From assembly GCA_017305665.1 (NCBI GenBank), contig JAFKKH010000010.1, positions 62,001-126,000 of the forward strand: DNA of 64,000 nucleotides. Reading direction: 5' to 3'. Made by a program: the position numbers and the translations under genes. The notes beneath the pieces are model-generated. The model saw only the letters and a list, made by a program, of their open reading frames with translations. It searched no databases and was not told where the DNA came from. This document shows positions 1 to 9,300 of this stretch, in pieces; within the stretch, counting starts at the first letter, position 1; the number at the start of each line of letters is the position of its first letter. Source of the DNA: Hyphomicrobiales bacterium. GTDB taxonomy: Bacteria > Pseudomonadota > Alphaproteobacteria > Rhizobiales > Xanthobacteraceae.

Positions 1-1045
1 TCGGCGCCAGCGGATCCGAGCGCGGCGGCGTGCGGGTGACGATACCGCTCGCCAGAATCGATGCGCCGAGCGAGGGCTCAGCCTCGATCGTGGCCTCCGG
101 TGCGATGCTCGCTTCGGCACTCTCTGCGATGATCTCCGGTTCGGATGCGGCATCGGGTTCGACGGTCACAGCTTCGACACCGGCAGCCTCACCCATTTCG
201 GGTTCGTCAAGATCCGGCGCGCCCATTTCCAGTGCGATCATATCGAGCACGGCATCGTCGTGCGCGATGTCCTCGTCATTGACTGCGGTGGTGGGCGTGG
301 ATTCGGCTTGATCCTGCGCCACCATTTCATCGGCCGCATCGCTGCTCGCTTCGGAGACTGGGGTTATTTCCGCGTGGGGGGCAACAAGATCTGCATCGGC
401 AGTCGATTGGTCGAACACAGCCGTGGACGCAGGCGAGGCGGATGTTTCGTCGCTGGTGGCGGAGGGGCGCGCAGATTCTGCTGGTGATGCATGAACCGTT
501 GCGGCCGGCGCGGCCGACAGATCGTCGAGGGTGGTCTCGATCAGTCCGAATGCTGCCTCGAGTGCGGACGTATCGTCCCTGGCAGCGAGTTGCGCGGAAG
601 CGCCCTCAATAGCCGTCGCCTGGGAATCGAGAAGGTCGCAAATCCGGCCGTCGCCGCCGATCTCGCGCCAGCGCCAGGAAATTTCGCGGATGATCCGCAC
701 ACCCTTCTGGATTGGGGCGATGGCGTCGTCCCGGGATGGGTTGGTGAATGCCTTCGCTGCGGTGGCCCTTGCTTCCTCGAGGCTGCTTCTGATGACAGCA
801 AGCGCCTTGGCCAACCCGTCATCGGCTGTTGCCTGCTTCTGGGTAGCGAGAGTCTGTTCGATGCGCGCAACGGCATCCAGCACCATGGTGGTATCGGCGT
901 TGCGGTTGCGCTTGGCGTATTCGGTAAGGAACCAGCGGCCGCGCGAGGTCTCCATGAAGGCTTCGCGAATGGCGTCGTAGTCCGCCTCGCTGGGCAGCGC
1001 AGCGCGGGCGGAAATCGGCGACAGGGCAAAAGCTTCATCGGCCAT
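1..1045 (-). CDS. Hypothetical protein, C-terminus outside the window
   Basis: The minus-strand frame is open from an ATG at 1045 to the window edge, giving 348 visible residues with no stop. A GGTGAG motif lies a few bases upstream of the ATG. The first ~170 residues are predicted mostly helical and open with MADEAFALSPISARAALPSE. The rest is an Ala/Glu/Thr/Ser-rich acidic stretch, probably disordered. I recognise no catalytic motif, membrane segment or signal peptide. It is divergent from the MFS transporter with a 75-base gap. The function is unknown; I only vaguely recall similar proteins in Bradyrhizobium relatives. Confidence 0.75.
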   Translation of the reverse strand, partial: MADEAFALSPISARAALPSEADYDAIREAFMETSRGRWFLTEYAKRNRNADTTMVLDAVARIEQTLATQKQATADDGLAKALAVIRSSLEEARATAAKAFTNPSRDDAIAPIQKGVRIIREISWRWREIGGDGRICDLLDSQATAIEGASAQLAARDDTSALEAAFGLIETTLDDLSAAPAATVHASPAESARPSATSDETSASPASTAVFDQSTADADLVAPHAEITPVSEASSDAADEMVAQDQAESTPTTAVNDEDIAHDDAVLDMIALEMGAPDLDEPEMGEAAGVEAVTVEPDAASEPEIIAESAEASIAPEATIEAEPSLGASILASGIVTRTPPRSDPLAP

Positions 1046-1120
1046 GGCAAACTCACCGCGCAAATCAGTGCACGTTCCTGTAACGATCACCATGATCCGC
1101 CGCGAATCGCAATTGAATTG

Positions 1121-2338
1121 ATGTCTTCCGAATCAGAAATCCCCACCCGCTCGCACTCCGACAGCCGGCGATTCGCCGTGCGTCTGGCTGTGTTCTACGG
1201 GACGTTGTTCGGCCTCGTCGGCACGCATCTGCCGTTTTTTCCGGTCTGGCTGAAGGCCGTGGGTATCGACGCATCGTGGATCGGAATCATCATCGCGGTC
1301 CCTGCGGTGACACGCTTTACCACCTTGCCGTTCGTCACAGGCCTTGCGGAGCAGCGTCAAACCCTGCGCGGCGCCATAATTGCCACGGCGTTTCTGACCG
1401 CGATCGGCTTCTCCATTGTCGGCCTGTTTCAGGTCGCTGTCGCCGTGTTCGCGGCCTATGTGTTCACCGCATGCGTCTGGACGCCGATGGTTCCATTGAC
1501 CGACGGATATGCGCTCAAAGGCGTCGCGCGCTATGGCCTCAATTATGGCCCGCTGCGGCTCTGGGGATCGGCCGCTTTCATCGCCGGCGCGCTGGTCTGC
1601 GGACTTCTGGTCGACGTTATCGCGCCGCAGCATCTGATCTGGGTGATCGCAGCCATGGCGACGGTCGGTGCCATTGCCGGTCTTGGGCTTCGGCCGATCG
1701 ATATGGCCGGTGCAACGCCGGCAGGGTCGGCGGGAGCAACTGGGCTGCTCCGCCAACCCGGATTTCTTGCCATCATCGTAGCTTCCGCGCTGATCCAGGG
1801 CAGTCATGCGGCTTACTATGCTTTCGCCTCTATCACCTGGCAGGCGACAGGCTTCGGCGGTCTGACCATCGCCGGATTATGGGTGCTGGGCGTCATTGCG
1901 GAGATCGTCGTGTTCGCGCTGTCGCCTCGGTTCACGGTGTCTCCGGTGCTGCTTGTGATCATCGGGGCATCCAGCGCCATTGTACGCTGGCTGGTGACCG
2001 CTCAAGAGCCATCAGTCGGCGTTTTGGTGATCGCTCAACTGATGCACGGACTGACCTACGGGGCGACCTTGCTCGGCACGATGGGACTTCTGATGCGCAA
2101 CGTGCCAAGCCATGTCGCGGCGCGCGCCCAAGGCTATCTCGCAGCCTGTTCGGGGATCGTCGCCAGCAGCGCATCGATGCTGTCGGGCGCAATCTACGCC
2201 CAGCATGGACAAGGCGTTTATTACGTCATGGCTGCGATGGGAGCCGCCGGAGGTCTCGTGATCGTGCTGGCGCGTCATCGGGTCGACGGTACGCGCGCGC
2301 TCGTGGATCAGCCCCAGAGTGCCGGATCGGGCGGATAG
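1121..2338 (+). CDS. MFS transporter, phenylpropionate permease (HcaT)-like
   Basis: The protein has 405 residues and about 12 hydrophobic segments. It begins near FYGTLFGLVGTHLPFFPVWL, the layout of the MFS_1_like / HcaT group. The substrate cannot be read from sequence. The frame is open upstream to 491, but that part lies under the opposite-strand gene, so I chose the ATG at 1121. No strong Shine-Dalgarno site is visible. Its last 31 bases overlap convergently with the epimerase gene, so the two cannot share a conventional terminator. Confidence 0.85.
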   Translation: MSSESEIPTRSHSDSRRFAVRLAVFYGTLFGLVGTHLPFFPVWLKAVGIDASWIGIIIAVPAVTRFTTLPFVTGLAEQRQTLRGAIIATAFLTAIGFSIVGLFQVAVAVFAAYVFTACVWTPMVPLTDGYALKGVARYGLNYGPLRLWGSAAFIAGALVCGLLVDVIAPQHLIWVIAAMATVGAIAGLGLRPIDMAGATPAGSAGATGLLRQPGFLAIIVASALIQGSHAAYYAFASITWQATGFGGLTIAGLWVLGVIAEIVVFALSPRFTVSPVLLVIIGASSAIVRWLVTAQEPSVGVLVIAQLMHGLTYGATLLGTMGLLMRNVPSHVAARAQGYLAACSGIVASSASMLSGAIYAQHGQGVYYVMAAMGAAGGLVIVLARHRVDGTRALVDQPQSAGSGG

Positions 2339-3297
2339 ACGGTGCTGCCTTCGTAGCGAAGGCCGGGCACGCGGTCTTCAGCGAGCAACAGTGGACCATC
2401 GAGATCGACGAAACGAGCCTGCTGCGCCACCAGCATCGCGGGCGCCATCGACAACGACGTCGCAACCATGCAGCCGACCATGATCTCGAAGCCCAGTGCT
2501 TGCGCGGCATCCGCCATGGCCAGCGCTTCGGTCAGTCCGCCGGTCTTGTCGAGCTTGATGTTGATGGCGTCGTAGCGTTCACGGAGGCCATCGAGTGAGG
2601 AGCGGTCATGGACGCTCTCGTCCGCACAGACGGCGATCGGTCTTCGAATGTGCGCCATTGCCTCGTCTTTGCCAGCAGGCAGCGGTTGCTCGACCAGCGT
2701 GACGCCGGCGGCCTCGCATGCCGCGAGATTTTGCTCAAGGTTATGTGGCGTCCATGACTCGTTGGCGTCGACGATCAGCTCTGATTCCGGGGCGTGTTTC
2801 CGCACAGCAGCAATGCGTTCAGCATCGCCGTCGCCGCCGAGCTTGATCTTGAGCAGAGGTCGGTGTGCAGCCTTGGCGGTGGCTGCGCCCATGGTTTCCG
2901 GTGAGCCCAGCGAGATCGTATAGGCCGTGGAGCGCGCGGTCGGGGCCGGGCGGTCCAGCAACGTCCAGACCCGCTGGCCGTTCGACTTGGCCGCGAGATC
3001 GGACAGGGCGCAATCGAGCGCATTGCGGGCCGCACCGGCCGACATGGCTGTCAGGAGGGATCGGCGATCCAGGCCTGCGGCGAGAGACGCCTGCATCGCG
3101 AGGAGCGCGGCCTGAACGCCATCGGGTGTTTCGCCGTAGCGCGCATAGGGAACGCATTCGCCACGCCCCGTATAATCACCCTGACTGACCTCGGCAACGA
3201 CCACAACGGCTTCTGTCTTGGCTCCACGGCTGATCGTGAAGCTGCCTGCGATCGGCCAGCGTTCGATGCGACAGCGAAGCGTAGGCGGTCCATTCAT
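2308..3297 (-). CDS. dgcA: Dipeptide epimerase / N-acetyl-D-Glu racemase (enolase superfamily)
   Basis: The protein has 329 residues with the muconate-lactonizing-enzyme fold. Expected active-site elements are present: the K-x-K motif at K150/K152, metal ligands D177 (VDANES), E203 (VEQPL) and D226 (CADES), and a second acid-base Lys near 248-251 (INIKLDKTGG). This pattern fits L-Ala-D/L-Glu epimerases (YcjG/YkfB) and the closely related DgcA racemase. Choosing between peptidoglycan-peptide recycling and D-Glu metabolism needs biochemistry. It overlaps the MFS gene tail to tail and starts 136 bases from the divergent Mla operon. Confidence 0.85.
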   Translation of the reverse strand: MNGPPTLRCRIERWPIAGSFTISRGAKTEAVVVVAEVSQGDYTGRGECVPYARYGETPDGVQAALLAMQASLAAGLDRRSLLTAMSAGAARNALDCALSDLAAKSNGQRVWTLLDRPAPTARSTAYTISLGSPETMGAATAKAAHRPLLKIKLGGDGDAERIAAVRKHAPESELIVDANESWTPHNLEQNLAACEAAGVTLVEQPLPAGKDEAMAHIRRPIAVCADESVHDRSSLDGLRERYDAINIKLDKTGGLTEALAMADAAQALGFEIMVGCMVATSLSMAPAMLVAQQARFVDLDGPLLLAEDRVPGLRYEGSTVYPPDPALWG

Positions 3298-3433
3298 GGC
3301 GTTTCCAGATCAGGCAGGGTCGAAATCGCTCGTATTGTAGCCGGCCATGGATACAAGGATCGCGCCCACAGGCCACCGAGGGCATGTTAAAGTTCTGCCA
3401 TGTGATAGCAGAGATTCGGCGCGGGAGTTGATC

Positions 3434-4567
3434 GTGGACGATGGGCCTACCTTGGAGCAGATTGCGCAGGGTGATGGCTTGGCGCTTTGTGCGGCCGGGC
3501 CGTGGACGGCCGGCTTCGCGCCGGTGCTCGAACGAATCGTGGCCGATGCGGAAACGTTGACCGGCAGCCGGCCCAACATCTTCATCGATGTCTCGCAAAT
3601 ATCGAAGCTGGACACGTTCGGCGCCTGGCTGATCGAGCGTCTGCGCCGCGGGCTTACCCACGGAAACGTCGAAGCCAAGATTGCCGGGCTCTCCGCGAAC
3701 TATGCTAGTCTGGTCGATGAGGTTCGCCGCGTGCCTGCCGCCGAGCCGACAGCAGCGCGTCAAAACGCCCTGATCACGCTGCTCGAAGACATCGGGCGCA
3801 ATGTCGTTGGATTCGGAACGACGCTGACGGACTTGATCGGGATGCTCGGCGCGGTGCTGGCGGCGAGCGGCCGCGTGCTGCGGCATCCGCGTTCGTTCCG
3901 GCTGACCTCGACCGTGCATCATCTCGAGCAGGTGTGCTGGCGCGCGGTTCCGATCATCGTTCTGATCACCTTCCTGATCGGATGCATCATCTCGCAGCAG
4001 GGCATCTTTCACTTCCGCAAATTCGGCGCCGATATTTTCGTGGTCGATATGCTGGGTGTGTTGGTGCTCCGGGAAATTGGGGTGCTATTGGTGGCGATCA
4101 TGGTAGCTGGCCGCTCGGGTAGCGCTTACACCGCCGAACTCGGCTCCATGAAGATGCGCGAGGAAATCGATGCTCTGCGTACCATGGGCTTCGATCCGGT
4201 CGAGGTGCTGATTTTGCCACGCATGCTTGCGCTGGTGATCGCACTGCCGATCCTGGCTTTTCTCGGTGCAATGGCGGCGCTTTATGGTGGCGGGCTGGTG
4301 GCATGGCTCTATGGCGGCGTGCAGCCCGAGGCATTCCTCATCCGGTTGCGCGACGCGATCTCGATCGATCACTTCGTGGTCGGCATGATCAAGGCACCGG
4401 TGATGGCGGCCGTGATCGGCATTGTCGCCTGTGTCGAAGGGCTTGCCGTGCAGGGCAGCGCGGAGTCGCTCGGTCAGCGCACCACATCGTCGGTGGTGAA
4501 GGGCATATTCTTCGTGATCGTGATGGACGGCGTGTTCGCGATCTTTTTTGCGACGATCGGAATGTAG
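3434..4567 (+). CDS. mlaE: MlaE-family ABC lipid transporter permease with N-terminal STAS-like domain
   Basis: With the GTG at 3434 the protein has 377 residues. The first ~95 resemble a STAS/MlaB domain (FIDVSQISKLDTFGAWLIER). The rest is a typical MlaE permease with several membrane segments and the conserved ELGSMKMREEIDALRTMG loop. Role: inner-membrane part of a retrograde phospholipid or hydrophobic-compound importer. The start is uncertain. GGGAG lies six bases before the GTG at 3434; an ATG at 3347 and a TTG at 3428 are in-frame alternatives without good ribosome-binding sites. The MlaF gene starts two bases after the stop. Confidence 0.85.
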   Translation: MDDGPTLEQIAQGDGLALCAAGPWTAGFAPVLERIVADAETLTGSRPNIFIDVSQISKLDTFGAWLIERLRRGLTHGNVEAKIAGLSANYASLVDEVRRVPAAEPTAARQNALITLLEDIGRNVVGFGTTLTDLIGMLGAVLAASGRVLRHPRSFRLTSTVHHLEQVCWRAVPIIVLITFLIGCIISQQGIFHFRKFGADIFVVDMLGVLVLREIGVLLVAIMVAGRSGSAYTAELGSMKMREEIDALRTMGFDPVEVLILPRMLALVIALPILAFLGAMAALYGGGLVAWLYGGVQPEAFLIRLRDAISIDHFVVGMIKAPVMAAVIGIVACVEGLAVQGSAESLGQRTTSSVVKGIFFVIVMDGVFAIFFATIGM

Positions 4568-4569
4568 CG

Positions 4570-5340
4570 ATGGCAGGCGATCGATCCGATCCCATCATCC
4601 GTGTCCACGACGTGTCCGTCCAGTTCGGCGTCACGAAGGTGCTGGACGGTTTGAGCCTCGATGTGAAGCGCGGTGAAATCCTGGGTTTCGTCGGTCCGTC
4701 GGGTGCGGGGAAATCCGTGCTGACGCGCACTATCATCGGGCTCGTGCCGAAGATTGCCGGCAGCATCGAGGTTTTCGGCGTCGATCTCGATGCTGCGGAT
4801 GAGTCCGCACGACGTGCGATTGAACGCCGCTGGGGCGTGCTGTTTCAGCAAGGCGCGCTGTTCTCGTCGCTGAACGTGCGCCAGAACATCCAGTTCCCGG
4901 TGCGAGAATATCTCAATGTCTCGCAGCGCCTGCTTGATGAGATCACCATTGCCAAACTCGGCATGGTGGGACTGCGGCCTGAGGTCGCGGATCGCTACCC
5001 GTCGGAACTGTCAGGCGGCATGATCAAGCGCGTGGCGTTGGCACGGGCATTGGCGCTCGATCCAGAACTGGTCTTCCTCGACGAGCCGACTTCGGGTCTC
5101 GATCCGATCGGCGCGGGTGACTTTGACGACCTCGTGCGGACGCTGCAGCGCACTTTGGGGTTGACCGTTTTCATGGTAACTCATGACCTGGATAGCCTTC
5201 ATACCGCCTGTGATCGTATCGCCGTGTTAGGGAACGGTAAGATTATTGCGGCAGGATCCATGGCCGATATGCTGGCCTCGTCTCATCCTTGGTTGAGGGC
5301 CTACTTTCACGGCAAGCGCGCCCGCGCCGTCGTGGGTTAG
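4570..5340 (+). CDS. mlaF: MlaF-type ABC transporter ATP-binding protein
   Basis: The protein has 256 residues with all ABC ATPase motifs: Walker A GPSGAGKS (42-49), Q-loop near 93, signature LSGGM (147-151), Walker B LVFLDEP (167-173) and the H-loop in VTHDLDS. It energises lipid transport together with the upstream permease. The ATG is two bases after the permease stop, so the genes are almost certainly co-translated. The MCE-protein gene follows 27 bases downstream. Confidence 0.93.
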   Translation: MAGDRSDPIIRVHDVSVQFGVTKVLDGLSLDVKRGEILGFVGPSGAGKSVLTRTIIGLVPKIAGSIEVFGVDLDAADESARRAIERRWGVLFQQGALFSSLNVRQNIQFPVREYLNVSQRLLDEITIAKLGMVGLRPEVADRYPSELSGGMIKRVALARALALDPELVFLDEPTSGLDPIGAGDFDDLVRTLQRTLGLTVFMVTHDLDSLHTACDRIAVLGNGKIIAAGSMADMLASSHPWLRAYFHGKRARAVVG

Positions 5341-5367
5341 TTCAAGTCGGTAACCGGAGTAGATGTA

Positions 5368-6240
5368 ATGGAGACGCGGGCGAACTACGTCCTGATCGGA
5401 TCGTTCACGCTTGCGGTTATTGCCGCTGCGTTTGGATTCGTCCTCTGGTTTCAGAGCCTGCATACCACCAAGGCGCGCAGTCCGCTCCGCATCGTGTTCG
5501 AGGGTTCGGCGTCGGGACTGCGCAACGGCGGCAGCGTCAATTTCAACGGCATTCGTGTCGGCGAAGTGGTCTCGGTCAAGCTCGATGATCCCCGTCGCGT
5601 TGTTGCGCTCGCGATGGTCGAAAACTCCGCGCCGATCCGGAAGGATACCGTGGTCGGACTTGAGTTTCAGGGGCTGACCGGTGTTGCCGCGATTTCGTTG
5701 AAAGGGGGCGAGGCTGCCGCGCCGCCGGTGCCGCTCGACGAGGACGGCGTTCCGATCCTCACCGCCGATCCGGCCGCCTTGCAGGACGTGACCGAGTCGA
5801 TTCGCGCGACGTTGCAGAACGTCAATCGCGTCGTTGCCGAGAACCAGGCCGCTGTGAAGAACACGTTGCAGAATGTCGAGACCTTCACCGCCTCGCTTGC
5901 TCGCAATGCCGGGAAGATCGACGACGTGGTGCAGAAGTTCAACGACGTGATGGTGAAGGCCGACGGCGTCATGACCAAGACGGACGACCTGATGCTGGGC
6001 CTCGACGCCATTGCCGGCGGCAAGGGGGGCGGCGAGTTGCTTCAGACGGTGAAATCGATCCGCGAACTTGCCGACGATTTCAACAAGCGCTCAGGTGCGT
6101 TGATGACCGACGGCCGCCGTACCCTCGGCGACATCAGCCGTGCCGTCAACAATCTGGACCGCAATCCGACCCGTTTGCTGTTCGGTGCGAGCAGTTCCAG
6201 TACGCCCGCGCCGGCGCCGGCGCCTCCGAGGCGGCGTTGA
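5368..6240 (+). CDS. mlaD: MCE/MlaD family substrate-binding protein
   Basis: The protein has 290 residues: one N-terminal membrane anchor (about 8-27), a single MCE domain (about 35-115, with a GLRNGGSVNFNGIRVGEV-type core), then a long amphipathic helical tail and a Pro/Ala-rich C-terminus. It should form the periplasmic hexamer that hands lipids to the permease. GGAGTAGATGTA precedes the ATG. It is the last gene of the operon and a strong terminator follows at 6310. No mlaC or mlaA lies nearby. Confidence 0.9.
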   Translation: METRANYVLIGSFTLAVIAAAFGFVLWFQSLHTTKARSPLRIVFEGSASGLRNGGSVNFNGIRVGEVVSVKLDDPRRVVALAMVENSAPIRKDTVVGLEFQGLTGVAAISLKGGEAAAPPVPLDEDGVPILTADPAALQDVTESIRATLQNVNRVVAENQAAVKNTLQNVETFTASLARNAGKIDDVVQKFNDVMVKADGVMTKTDDLMLGLDAIAGGKGGGELLQTVKSIRELADDFNKRSGALMTDGRRTLGDISRAVNNLDRNPTRLLFGASSSSTPAPAPAPPRRR

Positions 6241-6309
6241 GAAAATGCCGTGCGTGAATTGGGCTTTGTGATCATCCGGCTTAGCTTGAGACAATAAAAC
6301 TTGGCGCAA

Positions 6310-6342
6310 TAAAAAAACGGAGGCTTTCGCCTCCGTTTTTTA
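6310..6342. terminator. Bidirectional intrinsic terminator after mlaD
   Basis: A perfect stem ACGGAGG / CCTCCGT is flanked by A7 on the left and T6 on the right. It can therefore end both the Mla operon (+) and the giant coiled-coil gene (-), which converge here. Confidence 0.9.
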
Positions 6343-6360
6343 TGATCCAATGGAGCAGCG

Positions 6361-9300
6361 TTACCCAAGCCGCCCCGCCGCATGTGCGAGCAGGGTGTAG
6401 ACCAGCCCGGTTTCCGATGTCAGATGGCCGCGTAGCACCGCTGGCCCGCGCTCGTCTCGCGCGACTTCGTCGAGCAGGCGCTCGAATTCGGTGATGTAGC
6501 GATCGACCGTCTGCTTGAACGCTCGATCTGATCGGTATTTCCGGGAAACCTCATCAAAGGTCTTCTGGCCAGCTGGCGTATAGAGACGCTTGTTGAAGGC
6601 TTTGCGCTCGCCGCGCTGATAACGGTCCCACATCTCGGCCGCGAGGTTACGGTCCATCAGCCGGCCGATGTCCAGCGACAGCGAGCTCAGTGGGTCCGCG
6701 GCTGCAGGCTGTGGTGCCGGCCGTCCGCGGGGAACGTCGCGGTCATTGCCGCCTGTATCGGCCCGGCTCAGCAGATCCGAGAGCCAGCCATCGCGGCTCT
6801 GATCATTGCCAGCCGGGCTGACCGGCGGAGCTTCCGTCCGGCGGGATGGAGGGATGCCGAGGTCGGGCGGCGGCAGATTGGACGCGCTGCCGTTATCCCG
6901 CATGCGGGGTGCAGTGCGCGTTTCGCTGCGGCCGCCGGCGGTCACCATCACCGGCTCTTCCTCACGTTGTGAGCTTGAGCGGCTGCTGCTGACGACATCG
7001 AAGCCGTGGCCATGACGTGCGACGATCCGGTTTAGTTCGGCAAGAGCTTCGATCTGATCGACGATGACCTTGCGCATCTGCGCGGTGTTCTCGGCTGCCT
7101 CCTGCGGCATCTCGAGCACGCCACGACGGAGCTCATTGCGAGTCGCCTCGAGCTCGATGTGCATCTCGGCGCTCATCTGCTTCATGCCTTGCACTAGCGC
7201 CGCAAACTTGTCGGCGGACTGCTTGAGCATGGAATCGGCTTCCTGGGTGGCCTGACGGTAAATCTCATTCATGGATTCGGAGGTCAGGCGACGCTCTTCC
7301 TCGGCAGAAACGCGGACGGCTTCGAACTGGCTGCTGATCGCAGCCGACCCGGCGCCAGCGGTCTCTGCCACGACCCGCGCGATATCGCGAGCGCGCTCCT
7401 CGGCCGCGGCCAGCGATTCGTCGAGCAGGCTCGTGAACCGCGTCAGCCGCTGATCGAGATCTGCGGTTCGCAGGTCGATCGTCGTGACGAGGGACTCGAG
7501 CATGGATTTGCGGTCCTCGACTGACGATGTCGTGCTGCGATTACTCTGTTCGACCTGCACTGCGGCTTCGGCCAAGGCCTTGCCGTGCGTCGCGAACTGG
7601 CTGGACAGGGCGCCCAGATCTTCGAGAGCCTTCGAGGTCTTGGTGGTGAATGACGTCAATTGATCGTCGAGCGTCTGCGTCGCGACGCCGTTCCGCGAGG
7701 TGACGTCGTTCATGGTCGACACGAAGTCGGCCACGCGCGTGACGAGCGTACGCTCCAGCGAATTGAGGTTGTCGTGCGCGCCGGTAAGCACTTCCTGGAG
7801 GAGGATGTTGCCCTCACGCAGCCGCTCGAACAGTGCGACCGTGTCGGTGCGCAGGATCTTGCTGGTTTCCTGCATCTCGGTGACTGCCGCGACGGAGACC
7901 TGCCGCGATTGCTCGATCGCGGAGCGGGAGGCTTGCTCCAGCTCCTTCAGCGATTTGCTGACAGCACCCGTTGCGAGTTCGCCGGCATTGGTGATGGTAC
8001 GGGCGACATCGGAACCGTTCGCAACGATCGACTGCGAGAACGCTTGCCCCCTGACTTCGATCGACTTGAGGGCGTCGGCGGTGACTCGGTCGATCTCGCT
8101 GTTGAGCAGGTTGGTTTTGTCGCCGAGGGATTCCACCAGGGCTCCGCGCTTGCTGTCGATCATCTGCGAGAGACGATCGGTCTGCTGCTGGACATAGGTG
8201 ACGATCTCGTCCGCTTTCCCGGTGATCGTCGTTCCGAAGCTGCCGCTGGCGGCAAAGATCGAACGTTCGACATCGGCCGATGTCGACTTGACCTTGGCGC
8301 TGGCCTCGTTCGATGCGGTGAGCAGGGAGTTGTGCGCATTCTGCGCACTCGCCTGGATCGTTTCGGCGGTATTCGTCGCTGCGGCCTGAAGCGACCGTTC
8401 GATGTCCGAAGAGATAGCCTTGATCTGGCTTGCCGTATCGGCGGACGTCGCGGTGAGCGAGCTTTGGACTTCGCGTGCACTGCCGAGGATTGCGGCTGCA
8501 GTATCGGTGCCCACGGCTGATAGCGTCCGCTCGATGTCGCTCGCCAGCGATTTGACATGGCTTGCGGCATCCGCGGAGGCGTTGACCAGCGTCGTTTGCG
8601 CCGCGCGTGCTCCCGACAGCACAGTATCTGCGGTGGAGGTGCCCACGGTCGTCAGCATGCGCTCGACGTCGGATCCGACGGCCGTGAGCGTACGTTCGAT
8701 ATCGCTCGTGAGCGATTTCACATGGGTCGCGGCATCGGACGAGGCCGTCACCAGCGCGGTTTGTGCCGCTCGTGCCCCGGACAGTACGGCATCTGCGGTG
8801 GACGTGCCCGCAGTCGTTAGCATGCGCTCGACGTCGGCTCCGACGGTCGCGAGCGTGCGTTCGATATCGCTCGTGAGCGATTTCACGTGAGTCGCGGTAT
8901 CCGACGAGGCGGTCACCAGCGCGGTTTGTGCTGCGCGCGCGCCTGCGAGAACCGTATCCGCAGTGTTGGTGCCGGCTGCGGCGAGCGTCCGTTCCATATC
9001 GGCGGACAAGGATTTGATCTGGTCGACAGCGTCGGTGGACACACCGACCAGCGTGGTCTGTGCATCGCGAGCGCTGTTGACGATGGAGTTGGCGGCGGTG
9101 GTTCCCGCTGCAGTCAGCGCGCGTTCGACTTCGGTCGACGTCAGTTGCAACTGCGCGCCGACGTCGGTCGACACCGAGAGCAGGGACTGCTGCGCGGTGC
9201 GAGCGCCGGTCTGGATGGTTTCGCTGGTATTGACCACCAGATTGGTCAGCGAACGTTCCGCGTCTTCAACGTGGGACTTGATTCCGAGCGACAGCTCTTC

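Noticed and set aside
491-1120. N-terminal extension of the MFS transporter frame
   Set aside because: This part overlaps the opposite-strand gene and does not look like protein; the transporter begins normally at 1121.
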